Shown piece after piece: positions 21,920 through 32,946 of a stretch of 64,000 nucleotides of DNA. The stretch is taken from assembly GCA_039707465.1 (NCBI GenBank), contig CM077643.1:334086919-334150918 (forward strand). Direction: 5' to 3'. A model generated the notes under the pieces. It was not told the DNA's origin. It saw only the letters and a list, made by a program, of their open reading frames with translations, and made no database searches. This stretch comes from Rhabdophis nuchalis. Taxonomy: Eukaryota > Chordata > Lepidosauria > Squamata > Natricidae. Each line of letters starts with the position of its first letter. Position 1 is the first letter of the stretch. A program made the translations under genes and the position numbers.

Positions 21920-22115
21920 CTCTTCTTCTCTTTCAAGCAATAGTTTGAAGCTTTCTCTTTTCTCATGTTCCGAGCCACCATGCATTCTGTCCACCTCCTG
22001 CAGGAGATTAGACAAGTCTATTTTTTCTTCTGGTGTCAGAGAAGATACAGAGGAATTGATCCATCCTTTTTCTTCCTCAGATTCTCCTTCGGTGTCAGTA
22101 TGAGCTGTCATGTAA
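21920..22115 (-). CDS. RMDN2: RMDN2 coding exon 2
   Basis: Acceptor ttctattttag ends at 22116 and donor GAG|gtatgg follows 21920. The exon is 196 nt and completes the split glycine codon (GG|T), giving SEGG|YMTAHTDTEGE, where human has SEGGYITANTDTEE. It encodes 65 residues: an acidic linker, then LSNLLQEVDRMHGGSEHEKRESFKLLLEREEE, the beginning of the helical domain (printed here in part: LSNLLQEVDRMH and RESFKLLL). It ends in phase 0. The acidic, Ser/Thr-rich linker is the least conserved part of RMDN proteins. No frameshift or stop is seen. Confidence 0.92.
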
Positions 22116-22326
22116 CTAAAATAGAAGAGGAGAAATATAACCGCTTCTTGAAAACCACATGGTTATATTGCCGCTTTTAACTGGTTGTTTTTTTTTACTA
22201 ATTAACATACCTTAAGAATGCTGCAAAATATGCAATGTTGAGCATTTTCATTAATTTTGCAAAATCCACAGACAAACCAATTAAACTATGTTTAAATAAG
22301 ATATAGTTCTTTGGTACTTTGCACAA

Positions 22327-23075
22327 CAGGTAGTCCTTTATTTTGTAATTATTCATTTAGTGGCTGTTCAATGTCACTGAAAAAAGTGACTTACGGCCGT
22401 TTTCACACTTATAATCATTGCAGCACACCCTACGATCAAAATTTAGACTCTTGGCAACTGGCATGTATTTATGATGGCTGCAGTCCCAGGATGATGTGAT
22501 CATCTTTTGTGAACATCTTTTAGTGAACGGGAAAACCAAACCCACTTAATTATCATGTTACTAACTTACCATCTTCAGTGATTCACTTACTGTATTTTTA
22601 GGAGTATAAGACGCACCAAGAATTTGAAGAGGCAAATAAAAAACTTTTTTTTTTTTTGCATTCTGCAGACCTCTTGAAAATGGCTCCGTTTTTTGTCAAA
22701 AAAAGGCATGCATAGCCTTTAGGAGGAGTGCTCCAGGGTCCCCCAAAAATGAGTAAAAAACAGCCTATTTTTCACTCATTTTTGCCCTCCCCAGCCCCCC
22801 AGGAGTACTCTGCAAGGCTCCTAAAGAATCTGCACGGCCATTTTTGCAAAGAGGGCTGGGTTTCAGGAGGGCAAAAATGCTGTATTCAGTGTATAAGATG
22901 CATCCAGATTTTCACCCTCTTTATTGAGGGGAAAAGGCGTGTTTTATAATCTGCAAAATACGGTAACAACTGTGGCAAGAAAGGTCATAAAATGGGACAA
23001 AATTAACTTAACAATTGTCTTGCTTAGCAATGGAAATTTTGGCCTCAATTGTAGTTGTAAGTCAAGAACTACCTG
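22327..23075. mobile_element. TA-flanked MITE (family A) interrupted by family B
   Basis: Left terminus caggtagtcctttattttg and right terminus gtcaagaactacctg followed by TA. The middle is split by the element at 22590-22963; joining the sides restores the family consensus around ttcacttaacaactg. Confidence 0.82.
22590..22963. mobile_element. TA-flanked MITE (family B), nested
   Basis: Termini ctgtatttttaggagtataa and tctgcaaaatacgg, TA at 22588-22589 and 22964-22965. It inserted into the family A MITE. Confidence 0.85.
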
Positions 23076-23689
23076 TACAGCACAAGTATTTTTATTTATA
23101 TGAAACTATTCAGTAAAATTACAGTGATTTTTTGATGTGGAAACATAAAGCCAATCTGAATTTAATGAAATTCAACAACTACATCTTTTCCAATTAATAT
23201 TGTCCTTATCTTTAGTTTTGTTTGAAATGTTTATCTTTTTAAGAGGAAGAAATCATTTTTTAATTTTAATGTCTTTAAAGTTACCAACTGAAAAATTCTT
23301 CAGACAATTGAATTGTAGAAAAGAGACACAATGGAATTTCAGTTTTTTTAAATGCAATCATTTGGAACTAACAACATTTCTGCACCAAATAAATAATGTT
23401 CTGACATTCGGAACTTTTAAGATTTATTGTGGCAGTCAGCATTATTTACTAAATCATAAGACCTTGAGACAAGATAAATTATCTCTTAGTTTCCAATGAA
23501 AACATTTCAATCCTTTTTTAAAAAAAGAACACAATCAAGGTCTTGTTCTTAGCCTTGAAAAGACTGTACTGGATATTGCAAGTTGTTGTTGCAATTCTTA
23601 GTGTTTGTCCCTCAAGATTTCAGTCTGCTTGTTTTTGAACTGTGCTCACCTACCTCTTACAGCAAAGCTACCAATGCATGATGCAACAA

Positions 23690-23860
23690 GGGAGTTTGTT
23701 TTTCAGCTGGCTTACTGCAGAATCCAAAATTTATTACAGCTGAGAGGGAGTGACTGACCCAAGTTCACCCACTGGACCTCTGTGTGTGGAGAAGGACCGG
23801 TATTCCCTGCTTCTAGACCAGTACATTAACCACTACACCACACCAGGTTTCTTAGTGCAG
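23690..23860 (-). mobile_element. tRNA-derived SINE fragment (probable)
   Basis: gtacattaaccactacacca is the complement of a tRNA A-box region. gctgagagggagtgactgac and aagttcaccca resemble the body of MIR-like SINEs. Class uncertain. Confidence 0.5.
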
Positions 23861-23924
23861 TATTTGTTATGCCAGTAAAATTCAAGCCCTCAAATTCATA
23901 ATTACAAGGTTGCAAATACTATAC

Positions 23925-24303
23925 CAGTGATGGCTAACCTTTTTTGGCTTGTGTGCCAAAAGCGGGGAGAGTGCGGGGGGGGGGGGTTGTGCGTGGGCGT
24001 GCCACAACCATAATGCTATGTGGGTGACCTCGTGCTTTTGGTGCACTTTTTTCTCCCTCCCCAGGCTCCAGAGGCTTTCTAGGAGCCTGGGGAGGGTGAA
24101 AACAGCCTCCCCTCCCCACCTCCAGAGGCTTCAGGAGCTTCCCTGAAGCCTCCAGAGGGCAAAATACGGCCTCAAAAGAAGGCCTAAATCAGCTGGCCAG
24201 CGCACACATGCGTGCTAGTGCTGACAGGGCAACGTCTCGCGTGCTCTAAGAAATGGTTCCGCGTGCCACCTGTGGCACCCGTGCCATAGGTTCGCCATCA
24301 CTG
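23925..24303. mobile_element. hAT element (GTGATGGCGAACC family)
   Basis: Termini cagtgatggctaaccttttt and aggttcgccatcactg, flanked by tactatac at 23917-23924 and 24304-24311. Opposite orientation to 5732. Confidence 0.88.
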
Positions 24304-24436
24304 TACTATACTGATTTATTACAAGTTTGCAAGAACTGTTTAAATCACTATAGATTGTTTTTGTCTCTGAAAATTAGTACATTTAGTATTGGGGAAGAGG
24401 AAGAATTTTATTTCAACTTCTCTCTCTACTGTAGAG

Positions 24437-24712
24437 CAGAGGTGGTATTCAGCAGATACTGACCAGTTTTGGAGAAGCGGTAGCAGAAGTTTTGAGTAGT
24501 ACGGAGAACCAGAAAATACCACCTCTGACTAGCCCCGCCCTCATCTATTCTCTGCCTCCCGAGTCCCAGCTGATCGGGAGGGAATGGGGATTTTACAGTA
24601 ATCATCCCCTGGAGTGGAAAGGGAATGGAGATTTTGCAGTATCCTTCCCTTTCCATGCCTACCAAGCCACGCCCACAGAACCAGTAGTAAAAACATTTGT
24701 ATCCCATCACTG
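24437..24712. mobile_element. hAT-like element (GAGGTGGTATTCAGC family)
   Basis: Termini cagaggtggtattcagcaga and tttgtatcccatcactg, flanked by ctgtagag at 24429-24436 and 24713-24720. Confidence 0.83.
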
Positions 24713-25079
24713 CTGTAGAGTTTATAGATTATAAATAAAGAAGACAGAGTAGTAGTTGCATTGGTAAAGACAGTCCTTATGGGTCAACCAACCATCTCTA
24801 CTTCTTGCAGCTGGTTCAGCTTTTCTCTTTAGAGAGTGGCAGAATCCAAGCATATTGGCCTTCCACATCAATGAATATAAATCTGTTTATCAATCTTGAA
24901 TATGTTTGATGAACATGTTAAAAAAAAGCTAGAACAAATACATACACTTACTCAGAGGATTAAAAAAATTAATATGCAACTGAAGCCACAAATATTTATT
25001 TTGGGATCGATGGAGAAACAATTGGAGAAAAAGGTTGTAGAGCTTTGGTTTTTTTTTACGTAACTGCAGTGAGATTATT

Positions 25080-25525
25080 TTTTTTGTTTTGAAAAAGTTT
25101 TATTGGGTTTTTGAATTTTTTTACAAATAGGGTAAGGGTATGGTATGAGAAAAATATTGTGAGAACTTTCACGTCGAAGTCGTTGATCCCCTCCGAGGCT
25201 TCATAACAAAATATAGATAATATATAATTTTCAGTTGTACTACAAAGCGGAAAGAAATGCAAACATATTGTAAAATCTATGCTAGCAATCATGTATAAAC
25301 ATCCAAACAAAAGTTAAACTGTACTGAAATAAAGTCACTTTTGAGATCTAAGTCTTTTGGCAATTGTATCTTCTTCTCCCTGGCCCCCAGTGGGCGGGGC
25401 CGCAGCACCCTCTGCTGCCCCATTTTCATCCTCCAGGATTGAGGAATGTTTTTTAAGAAAGGCTTCCGCCTCTGCAATTGTTTTAATTCTTACTCTTCCT
25501 CCCTCCCAGAACACCAACATTCCCT
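25080..25525 (-). mobile_element. ORF1-only LINE-1 element, 5'-truncated (copy 1)
   Basis: The minus strand encodes the ORF1p C-terminal piece GMLVFWEGGRVRIKTIAEAE, then FLKKHSSILEDENG through DTIAKRLRSQK. It passes directly into a 3' UTR ending ccaataaaactttttc and an A-rich tail. It is flanked by a 16-bp duplication, ctgcagtgagattatt (25064-25079 and 25526-25541), the mark of LINE-1-type insertion. No ORF2 sequence lies between ORF1 and the 3' end. Confidence 0.85.
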
Positions 25526-25627
25526 CTGCAGTGAGATTATTGTTATAGAGATGATGATAGAAAGATGCGGCAGAACCCACAATGGAGGAATGGTTGGTGA
25601 AGATGATGGAAATTGCTGAGATAGCTA

Positions 25628-26034
25628 CCGCATTTTTCAGAGTATAAGACGCACCTTTTCCCCTCAAAACAGAGGGTGAAAATCTGGGTGCGTCTTATAC
25701 ACTGAATACAGCATTTTTGGTTTCCCCAAACCCCGCCCCTTCACCAAATGGCTGTGCATAGCCTTTAGGAGGCTTCCAGAGTGTTGGGGAGGGCGTAAAG
25801 AAGTGAAAACGAGCTGTTTTGTGCTTGTTTCCCCACCCCCCCGCCTCCAGGAGCATTCTACAAGTCTCCTAAAAGCTATGTACATCCTTTTTTGACAAAA
25901 AATAGGCCCGTTTTCACAAAACATGGGCTGTTTTTGGGAGGTCTGCAGAGTGTAAAAACTTTTTTTAAATTTGCCTCTTCAAAATCCTGGTGCTTCTTAT
26001 GCTCCAGTGCATCTTATACTCCTCAAAAATACGG
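25628..26034. mobile_element. TA-flanked MITE (family B)
   Basis: Termini ccgcatttttcagagtataa and ctcctcaaaaatacgg, TA at 25626-25627 and 26035-26036. It splits the LINE-1 ORF2 remnant between the codons for A and K. Confidence 0.85.
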
Positions 26035-26506
26035 TAAATTGAATTCTTTGATTAGAGAAAAGACAATATCTATGTTTATTGCTGAATGCAAACTCTTTGT
26101 AAACCTTTTGCACGAAACAGGACCAAATGAACATGACTTATGGTTTTGATGGTTAAACAGGGTAGATTATGGAAAGAAGAGAGTTATGTTGTAAACATTG
26201 AGTTTAAGGAAAAATTATAATTGGACTTCTAACTGTTGCAAACAAAACTGGAAGTTATTTCCTTGTAACTTTTTCTTTTCTTGTCTATTTTCTTTTACTT
26301 TCTGTTATTTTCTTCCCTTTCTTGCACCTTTGTCTTTGTTTTATTTATTTCTTTTTCTTATATTAATTTGTATTAGTTTTTCATCTTCCTTTTTAAAAGT
26401 TAATTAAAAAAATATATATAAAATGTACCTTGCTTTTATGGACTTTTTATCTTTTAAAAACTAAGCATTTCATTAACACAATTCCAAATATTTTCAAAAT
26501 ACCCAC

Positions 26507-26975
26507 CCGCCTTCACTTTCAGCGTCTTCAGAACTGGTGGTATCAGACACGCCTTGAGCTGCTGCCTCAGTCTTTCGCTTCTTTGCAAGCCTATGCGAAG
26601 GGCTGGTTCTGCGACTTTCTGTTTTTCCTTGAAGTTCATCTTGAACAAGCTCATCCAACTTTGGAATAGCTTCTTTCAGGAACGTCAATTCTCTTTTAAG
26701 TTCCTCCACACTTACCACCAAGCCATTCAATTTCTCCAGGATCTGAAGCTGTCTTCCTTGTAACAGCAAAACCGTCCTTTCCTCTTGGTGAGTTTCATGT
26801 GGAAAATCTATTAAATCAAAACCTCTGGCTGAATTTGGAAATACAGGCCAATGCATACCTTTGCTGCGTTTGTTTGCCTTGAGATACCAACACAGGACAA
26901 AGGTTACTCCAGCAGCTCCTGCCATTAAGCCAAATAGTAGCCTTTTGCTTTCAAAGTGGGACATGCCTGCTGCTT
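26507..26975 (-). CDS. RMDN2: RMDN2 first coding exon (N-terminal membrane segment and coiled coil)
   Basis: The acceptor ctttttcag ends at 26976. Eleven non-coding bases follow, then the ATG at 26964. I chose this ATG over the in-frame upstream one at 26991 because the latter lies in the intron before the acceptor, and because MSHFESKRLLFGLMAG aligns with the human RMDN2 start. Coding runs to 26507, with donor GG|gtgggt (phase 2). About residues 8-28 are hydrophobic (LLFGLMAGAAGVTFVLCWYL), a likely membrane anchor. About residues 60-105 form a coiled coil containing RQLQILEKLN and VEELKRELTFLKEAIPKL. The exon ends in a Ser/Glu-rich segment reaching DAESEGG, conserved in the family. The protein is expected to be membrane-anchored with its domain facing the cytosol. 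Confidence 0.93.
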
Positions 26976-27060
26976 CTGAAAAAGTGTACAAAGCAGAAGA
27001 AAAAATATGGCTTAATGCTTTCTGTGAAATACCTTGCTTTTTGCAAAAGACAGGCTAGAG

Positions 27061-27424
27061 CAGGGGTGTCAAACTCAAGGCCCGCGGGCTGGATCCGGCC
27101 CACAGGGTGCTTAGATCTGGCCCACGGGACTGCTCTGGAAACAGCAAAGGTCTGTCCCATGGTGTCTCTGCCAGTGAAAATGGAGCTCAGGAGAGTGGCC
27201 CTTCTGAGCTCCATTTTCGCTGGCAGAGAGTTGCAAAAGGCCGTCCCAGCCACAAACGGAGATTGGAAACCCGTTTCTGCTGGTAGAGTACTCAGGCCAC
27301 CAGAGGCACTCCTGACACGAGTGATTTGAGCTGGCCAAGCCCACCTTGGCCAAGCCCACCTGGGTCCCCAAGGTCAAATACAAGTCTGATGTGGCCCACA
27401 ATGAAATCGAGTTTGACACCCCCG
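27061..27424. mobile_element. hAT element (GGGGTGTCAAACT family)
   Basis: Termini caggggtgtcaaactcaagg and atcgagtttgacacccccg, flanked by ggctagag (27053-27060) and ggctagaa (27425-27432), seven of eight matching. It begins about 85 bp upstream of the first coding exon of RMDN2. Confidence 0.83.
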
Positions 27425-27562
27425 GGCTAGAACCTTAGGTTCTTAATTAAAAGGCACTTGAGCTGCTGTCTTAAAGATATACATCAAAGATTTATGCATC
27501 AAAATTTGAAGGCATTCATGAGGGTCTCGTTTTTAATCTACGGTAACCACATTTTTAGATGC

Positions 27563-27955
27563 AGGTAATCCTCAATTTACCTTCATTTAATGGCCGTTCA
27601 AAGTTACAATGGCATTGGAAAAAAAAGTGATTTATGACCATTTTTCACACTTATGACTGTTGCAGCATCCCCACGGTCACACGATCGAAATTTAGGAGCT
27701 TGGCAACTGGTTCATATTTATGACAGTTGCAGCATCCTGGGAATCCTGTGATTTTACCTTTTGCGACCTTCTGACAAGCAAAATCAAGGGGAAAGCCAGA
27801 TTCATTTAACAAGTGTGTCACTAATTTAACAACTGAAGTGATTCACTAACAACTGTGACAACAAAGTTCATAAAATGGGGCAGTGTTCATTTAGCAAATG
27901 TCTCAATTAGCAACAGAACGTTTGGGGTCAATTGTGGTTGTAACTCAAGGGCCAA
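27563..27955. mobile_element. TA-flanked MITE (family A)
   Basis: Left gcaggtaatcctcaatttac and right ggtcaattgtggttgtaact; the internal boxes are the same as 39640. The right terminus is decayed. Confidence 0.7.
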
Positions 27956-28159
27956 CTCTATCTAGCTGATTTCAAATGAGTTTCTAAAGTCTAATCTACC
28001 TGATCCCTAATTTTATTCTGTTCTACATAGCAAAGTACTGTATATTTTCCTTTGAAAAGTGAGTAGGCCATAAATGTTTTAAACTTCAAGAAATTCTAAG
28101 CAGTAGATTCAAATTTTCTTTTGCCCAATTATCTCCCCCCAAAAGTATATTTATTATAG

Positions 28160-28673
28160 CAGTGTTGGCGAACCTTTTCGGCACCAAGTGCCGAAATGGG
28201 AGCACGAACATGTGTGTGTGCCAGAAACCAGGAGAGCAGCTGCCTGGTGTGCATGCGCATGCTGGAAAGATAATTTTCCAGTTTCTGGCAGACACATTAG
28301 CAGGTCTCCTGGCATGTACGCGTGTGCGAAGACCAGCTGGCCAGTGCGCATGCTTGTGCCGGAAGGATGATCTTCTGGTTTCCGGTGCATGCATGTGCAT
28401 TGGCCACCTGGTCTTCCGGTTTCTGGCATGCATATACAGGTGAAGACCATCTGGCTGATGCGCATGCACGCACCAGAAATCGGAAAGTCATCTTCCTGGC
28501 ACATGCATGTGCACTGGGCGGCTGCTCTTCCAGTTTCCCGCACTTTCACGTGCATGAAGCCCAGATGGCCTGCACACCGGAACCCAGAAGAGCAACGGGC
28601 GATGGCTCGTGTGCCCAGAGAGATGGCTCTGTATGCTATTTTCAGCACATGTGCCATAGGTTCACCATCACGG
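28160..28673. mobile_element. hAT element (GTGTTGGCGAACC family)
   Basis: Termini cagtgttggcgaaccttttc and aggttcaccatcacgg, flanked by tattatag at 28152-28159 and 28674-28681. The interior has alternating TG/CA-rich units (gcatgcgcatgc, tgcatgcatgtgc). Confidence 0.86.
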
Positions 28674-28681
28674 TATTATAG

Positions 28682-30438
28682 TGATACCATCTTTCCCATC
28701 CATATGCTAATGGAGCAATTATTAAGTTCCATATTAAGGATCAATAGTTTTCATGTGCTGGTAAAGACTGTAATTTTTCAAAATAATCCAAAGCCACAAC
28801 TGAACAGAATGGTACATACATTTAATTTTGTGCTGAATTACATATAGTTGTAGTAGTCTTCTATTTCTCTGTTATGAGGTTTTGGTCAGCAGTTGAATAT
28901 AAAGCTATTCAACAGATGAACAGGCATAAATTAAGGCAGCTCAATAATCTATCCAAGGCAATGTTGAAAATTTAAAAGTGTTTTAATTTCATATATATGA
29001 TAAACTGACTAACTGCAATCTAGAATCTTCAAGAAAGCTCTGTTTACAGTTTATAGCCTAGGGGTCTTTCTCTGTCACTGAAGTAACATGCTGTCCAGTC
29101 AGTTTTGATGTGGCACAAAATAATCCCAAAACAAAAATTGCTCTTTCCAGTGATCATTTGTATCAAGCTCTATGGCCTTTATTTGGCGTCACTACCACTT
29201 TTCCTTTCAAGATGTCACCCACCAGCAAATAAAAACAGCCTTCAATGAGGCACTGCAGCAGGATGGCAAGGACCTCACTTCTAATTGCCCAGGCAATTAT
29301 AGACTAGTTTGTCTACTGTTCCTTCCATAGCCCAATTTCTCAAGTTAAAATAATGTGGAATACAGAAATGGGACACAAGGCAGAAATAGTCCAAATTAGA
29401 TTCTTCCATGACCGCATGACTAAAAAGTCAGTAGTTATTGGATAACTAAGTGTCTTGTCTGAAAAGTGTTTCTCCCCCCTTCAATAGACAATCAGAATCC
29501 AGTTGCCTTTTGAAGAAGAAAAAAAGCACCCCTGAGACAACTATGACCTAGATGAGTTAGCATGCTGTATCCAAAGTGTTTTATAACAGAACTGATCGCA
29601 CCTACATAGATCAATTGGCTTTGGGCGTTTCCCAAATATCAAGCTGGTATCACTAATTCAGATTTTATAGACGTTGAAACAGTAATAAGACAGGTCTGGC
29701 TTAATACAAATCTTCACTTCAGTAGACCAATTTAAAGGACAGGATATCTGATATTTACAAATGTCCATTAAATCAAAGACAAATGTTGTTAGTCAATGTG
29801 TAAAAACAGATTTGTCCTTGCGAAGCCAATCACATTTGATCTTTGATACATCAAGGTTTCACTGAAATTTAAACCCAATGTAAAAGAGGACAGGACAAGG
29901 CTGTTTAAAGTATTGGTCTGGAATGAAAAGAGGAAAGTGTGACAGGGTCAAGGTTAAAGGCATGATATTCATAACATTGAGGAAATAACAATAACATCCT
30001 ATTTCCTAAAGGGAAATAATTCCTGGGATTAGAAGGCGCCTTGAATATGATGTTGCAATCCTAAAAACTACACCTTCTGGCCTGCCCTGCAAGTAAACAA
30101 TTCATACTGTTGAAGCTATCCAGCTCCAGTTTTCCATACCCTGCTAAAGACTGGCTTGGCCTGCTTCAGAATAATCATTCATTAGATTTTTAAAGTGTTA
30201 CTTAGAAGCAGGTATTAGTTAAATCTCATACTCGGTATGGTAGTAAATAATCCAAGGAAGATCAGTTTAAGATAAGAGTATCCAGGGTCATAACTTCTGT
30301 TGGATCAAATAACCCAATGACACCTGAAAGGCTAACCTCTGAACTAAACTAAATTCAGGAAAAGTTATTTCTAAGAAGTTATTTCTTATGACTGTTTTGT
30401 GGGACATTTATTATAATAGAGCTAAAGTTTTGGAGAGG
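28682..30438. other. No gene recognised (probable RMDN2 intron 1)
   Basis: AT-rich. The only recognisable piece is the repeat motif at about 29500-29560, shared with 14430-14480. No exon or CpG signal seen. Confidence 0.5.
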
Positions 30439-30439
30439 T

Positions 30440-30456
30440 ATGATATAATAATAATA

Positions 30457-30553
<97 letters not shown>
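30440..30553. repeat. (TAA)n microsatellite
   Basis: About 36 ATA/TAA units over some 110 bp, formed on the tail of the adjacent minus-strand L2 end. Confidence 0.93.
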
Positions 30554-30705
30554 TTATTAAACTTGTTGACCGCTCCCTCTCCCCGAAGGGACTCGGAGCG
30601 GTGCACAGGGCTAATAAAACAATAAATACATACATATAGTTAAAAAACAAATTAAATATTTCCCTGCGCTAAAAATCCAATTAAAAACTAAAATCCCCAT
30701 CTAAT
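30554..30705 (-). mobile_element. L2 LINE 3' UTR, 5'-truncated
   Basis: Complement of the L2 3' box: cgctccctctccccgaaggg then gagcggtgcacagg, then the A/T-rich UTR with cctgcgctaaaaa. Confidence 0.75.
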
Positions 30706-30879
30706 ATTCATTTCTAGGGTGCCTAAAACTCTGTAACTGTGTTCTCTCCCCAGAAAATCAGTCTCTAACTATGCTGTCCCCGATGCTTTAGGTGAGTTGC
30801 TAAGCTGCAGTTGTTGGCTTTCTTATAACCGAAACAACCACGCATAACCCGAAAATCTATGCATGCTCACAATCACAAG

Positions 30880-31560
30880 AAGCGGTGCTATACACAGCCC
30901 AGGCAGCCCGAACCGAGCAGAGAGCGCCTAGGCGCAAATTACGCGAGCCGCTGATGCTGTCGAGGAGGAAAAAACGCATCCCTGCACCCAGCGCTTCTGA
31001 GCGCTTCTTTCTCCTTCAGCCACCCCGTTCTCCCCTGCGAAGGACGCAGACGCGCTCAGTTTCCACCTACCAGGGAAGCCCTCCCGCCGGCGCTCCGATC
31101 CGGCTTGCCGCTGCTACTTGCGCTCCCGCCGCCGCCGCCTCCTCCTTCCCCGCTTCCGCACCTGAGCCTGCGGAGAGACGGCGGCGGAGAAACGCTCAAG
31201 GGCCGCCCACACAGTTTGAGACCCGGATACGAATGGGCGGGCGGTGGACAGCGCTCCCGGGAAAGCGCCGCTTCTTAGTTGATCGCCAGATGGTCGGACG
31301 GCAGCTCCCATCGTCCCCTGCCCGCGCCGCTTGCGGGGCGGTGGAAGTTGACCTCCAACACGGCTCGAGGACGGCTTTTCATGGAGCTGGGAGGACTTCC
31401 GGGGTCCTCAGTCAGGGATGGAGACCTTGTTAATCTCCAAGAGAGCTCGCAACGCCAACGCCGCCGTGGATCCGGCTGGCTGAGCCAATTGGGCAGGTTC
31501 TCTCCTCCGCTGCCCCTCGCTTCGGAGGTCTCGGATACCAATACCGGCGGAAACTATTAG
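30880..31560 (-). promoter_or_regulatory. CpG island, probable RMDN2 promoter and non-coding first exon
   Basis: This is the only long stretch rich in CpG that is not an obvious transposon (gcgctc, gccgccgccg and cgctcccgcc runs). It lies 4-4.5 kb upstream of the first coding exon, whose acceptor at 26976 demands an upstream non-coding exon. A candidate minus-strand donor is CTG|gtaggt, with GT at 31070-31069. This would end a first exon starting somewhere in 31071-31500. A plus-strand open frame across 30885-31433 has no family resemblance and is Arg/Pro/Ala-rich, as expected of a CpG-island artefact. The TSS position is not determinable from sequence alone. Confidence 0.6.
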
Positions 31561-32345
31561 TATGCCCGCTTATCCGTACCGAGTATGAGATTTAACTAAT
31601 ATCAGCATTGAATGTAGTCGGAGTTTTGACGTAAATAACTTGGCTGTTTTGTTTGGGAGAAAATCTGAAATGGGTTTCAGGTGAATGCGTTTTGTCTCTA
31701 ATCACCAGAAAGTAATTTTGTTTATACCAGTGATGCAACTGCTAGTTGAAAATTATCTTTGGAAAACGACCTTTCACTATTTACTTGAAATAAATATATG
31801 TTATGCATACCAAATGAGCCAGAATACTTTTTAATATGTAAACTGGAATGGAAGGAATCCAAATCTTTAACCTTGGGTTAAATTGTGTTATGCAATAGCA
31901 CAGTTGCCAAAGACAATTAAAGAAATTAAAAGTACTGTATTTTCCCCCCAGTCAATTTACAATAAATCCTTTAGATTAAATTCTAAATAGTAATTTACAC
32001 TCTAAAACTACTTTGATATTTTATGTGTTATCTTAACATATTGTGTTGAGCAATGGCCAAAAATATACAAATTTGTTTGGTTGGTGAAACCAGACCCAGA
32101 TTCCTATGCACCAAAGATAAATTCCTTGTGTGTCTAATCACACTTGGCAATAGAGAATTCTATTCTATTCTATTCCATTCCATTCTATTTGTGAATAAAA
32201 GTCATTAAGGGCCTCTAGATTGCTATGTCTCAATATAACTGTCAGTTATGAGGAAAAAAACGTTGTAGCAAAAAGAACCATATAAAATGCCTTGAATTTT
32301 TGGAGGACAAACAATATAGTCAAGGAATATATCCATTACTAATCA
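31561..32345. other. No gene recognised; short (ATTCT)n at 32159-32190
   Basis: AT-rich flank of the CpG island. A run of attctattctattcc at 32159-32190 is a pentamer microsatellite. Confidence 0.6.
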
Positions 32346-32499
32346 TTTGAGTCCGGTCACCTGTGCAGGGCAGGAATCCAAATGATGGCTTTCCAGCTTC
32401 TGCGGAACTCATCCAACATAGGGCAACACACGCCTCTATGGATAATTAATTCAGTACGCTCCCATAGAGAGGGTCCCCTCATTGTGCCGTCGGCTAGAC

Positions 32500-32946
32500 C
32501 AGGGGTCCCCAACCCCCGGGCTGCGGACCGGTGCCGGTCCATGGCATGATGGGAACCTGGCCGCAGTGAGCGGTGCAACTCACCCCCCCCCCCATGCGTG
32601 CATGCTCCGCCTGTTCCCCTCTCCCCCCCCCGCTCCACCTCTACACCAGCTGAGCCATGCACAACTCTTAGAAAGGGCCGGAGAGGAGGAGGAGGGAGGA
32701 GGGGGCAGCCCCCTCGGCAGAGCGCACGCCAGGGTCAGGAGAGCGCAGGCACGGCCGCTCGCACCGTTGGGGGGGGCGAGAGGGGCAAGTGACCCAACTC
32801 ACACACACACACCCCGGGTGCATGCTTTGCCTGTTCCCCCTCCACCCCCACTCCCCCTCTACGCCGTCCGAGCCCTGCCCACCGGTCCGCAGAATTTTCT
32901 TTAAAATGAAACCGGTCCTTCGTGCCAAAAAGGTTGGGTACCCCTG
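32500..32946. mobile_element. hAT element (GGGGTCCCCAACC family), nested in L2
   Basis: Termini caggggtccccaacccccgg and aaggttgggtacccctg, flanked by ggctagac at 32492-32499 and 32947-32954. Confidence 0.88.

Larger units (their letters stand above)
24890..26423 (+). mobile_element. LINE-1 ORF2 C-terminus and 3' UTR, 5'-truncated, carrying two insertions
   Basis: Readable pieces on the plus strand: YFGIDGETIGEKGCRALVFF and VTAVRLLL before 25080; KDAAEPTMEEWLVKMMEIAE up to 25627; then LNSLIREKTISMFIAECKL and a stop at about 26147. Two adjacent TGA codons fall where LINE-1s have Trp-Trp. The pieces are separated by an ORF1-only LINE-1 element (25080-25525) and a family B MITE (25628-26034). 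Removing the latter with one TA restores the frame. The 3' UTR is pyrimidine-rich and ends in an A/T tail about 80 bp from the RMDN2 first coding exon's donor. It is antisense to RMDN2. Confidence 0.75.
3004..31560 (-). other. RMDN2: RMDN2 gene, partial (5' region and first six coding exons)
   Basis: Gene span inferred from six exons that translate to the RMDN2/FAM82A family and join in frame: 458+196+103+61+76+78 = 972 nt, or 324 codons. Intron phases are 2, 0, 1, 2 and 0. Intron sizes from 5' to 3' are about 4.39, 2.19, 0.79, 14.46 and 1.16 kb. Family members (RMDN1-3) have an N-terminal hydrophobic segment in RMDN2 and RMDN3, then a coiled coil and a C-terminal TPR-like helical domain. They are linked to microtubules and to membrane contact sites. 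The human protein is about 410 residues, so roughly 85-90 C-terminal codons lie beyond position 1. Placing the 5' end in the CpG block at 30880-31560 is inference. The exon calls rest on recalled family sequence and splice signals, not on an alignment run. Confidence 0.9.

Noticed and set aside
28086..28847. Overlapping 119-167-codon frames
   Set aside because: Generated by TG/CA-rich units of the hAT element at 28160-28673.
30411..30650. Poly-Leu and poly-Tyr frames
   Set aside because: Translation of a (TAA)n microsatellite.
30885..31433. 182-codon plus-strand open frame
   Set aside because: It lies wholly in the CpG island, has an Arg/Pro/Ala-biased composition and no family motif. High GC makes stop codons rare.
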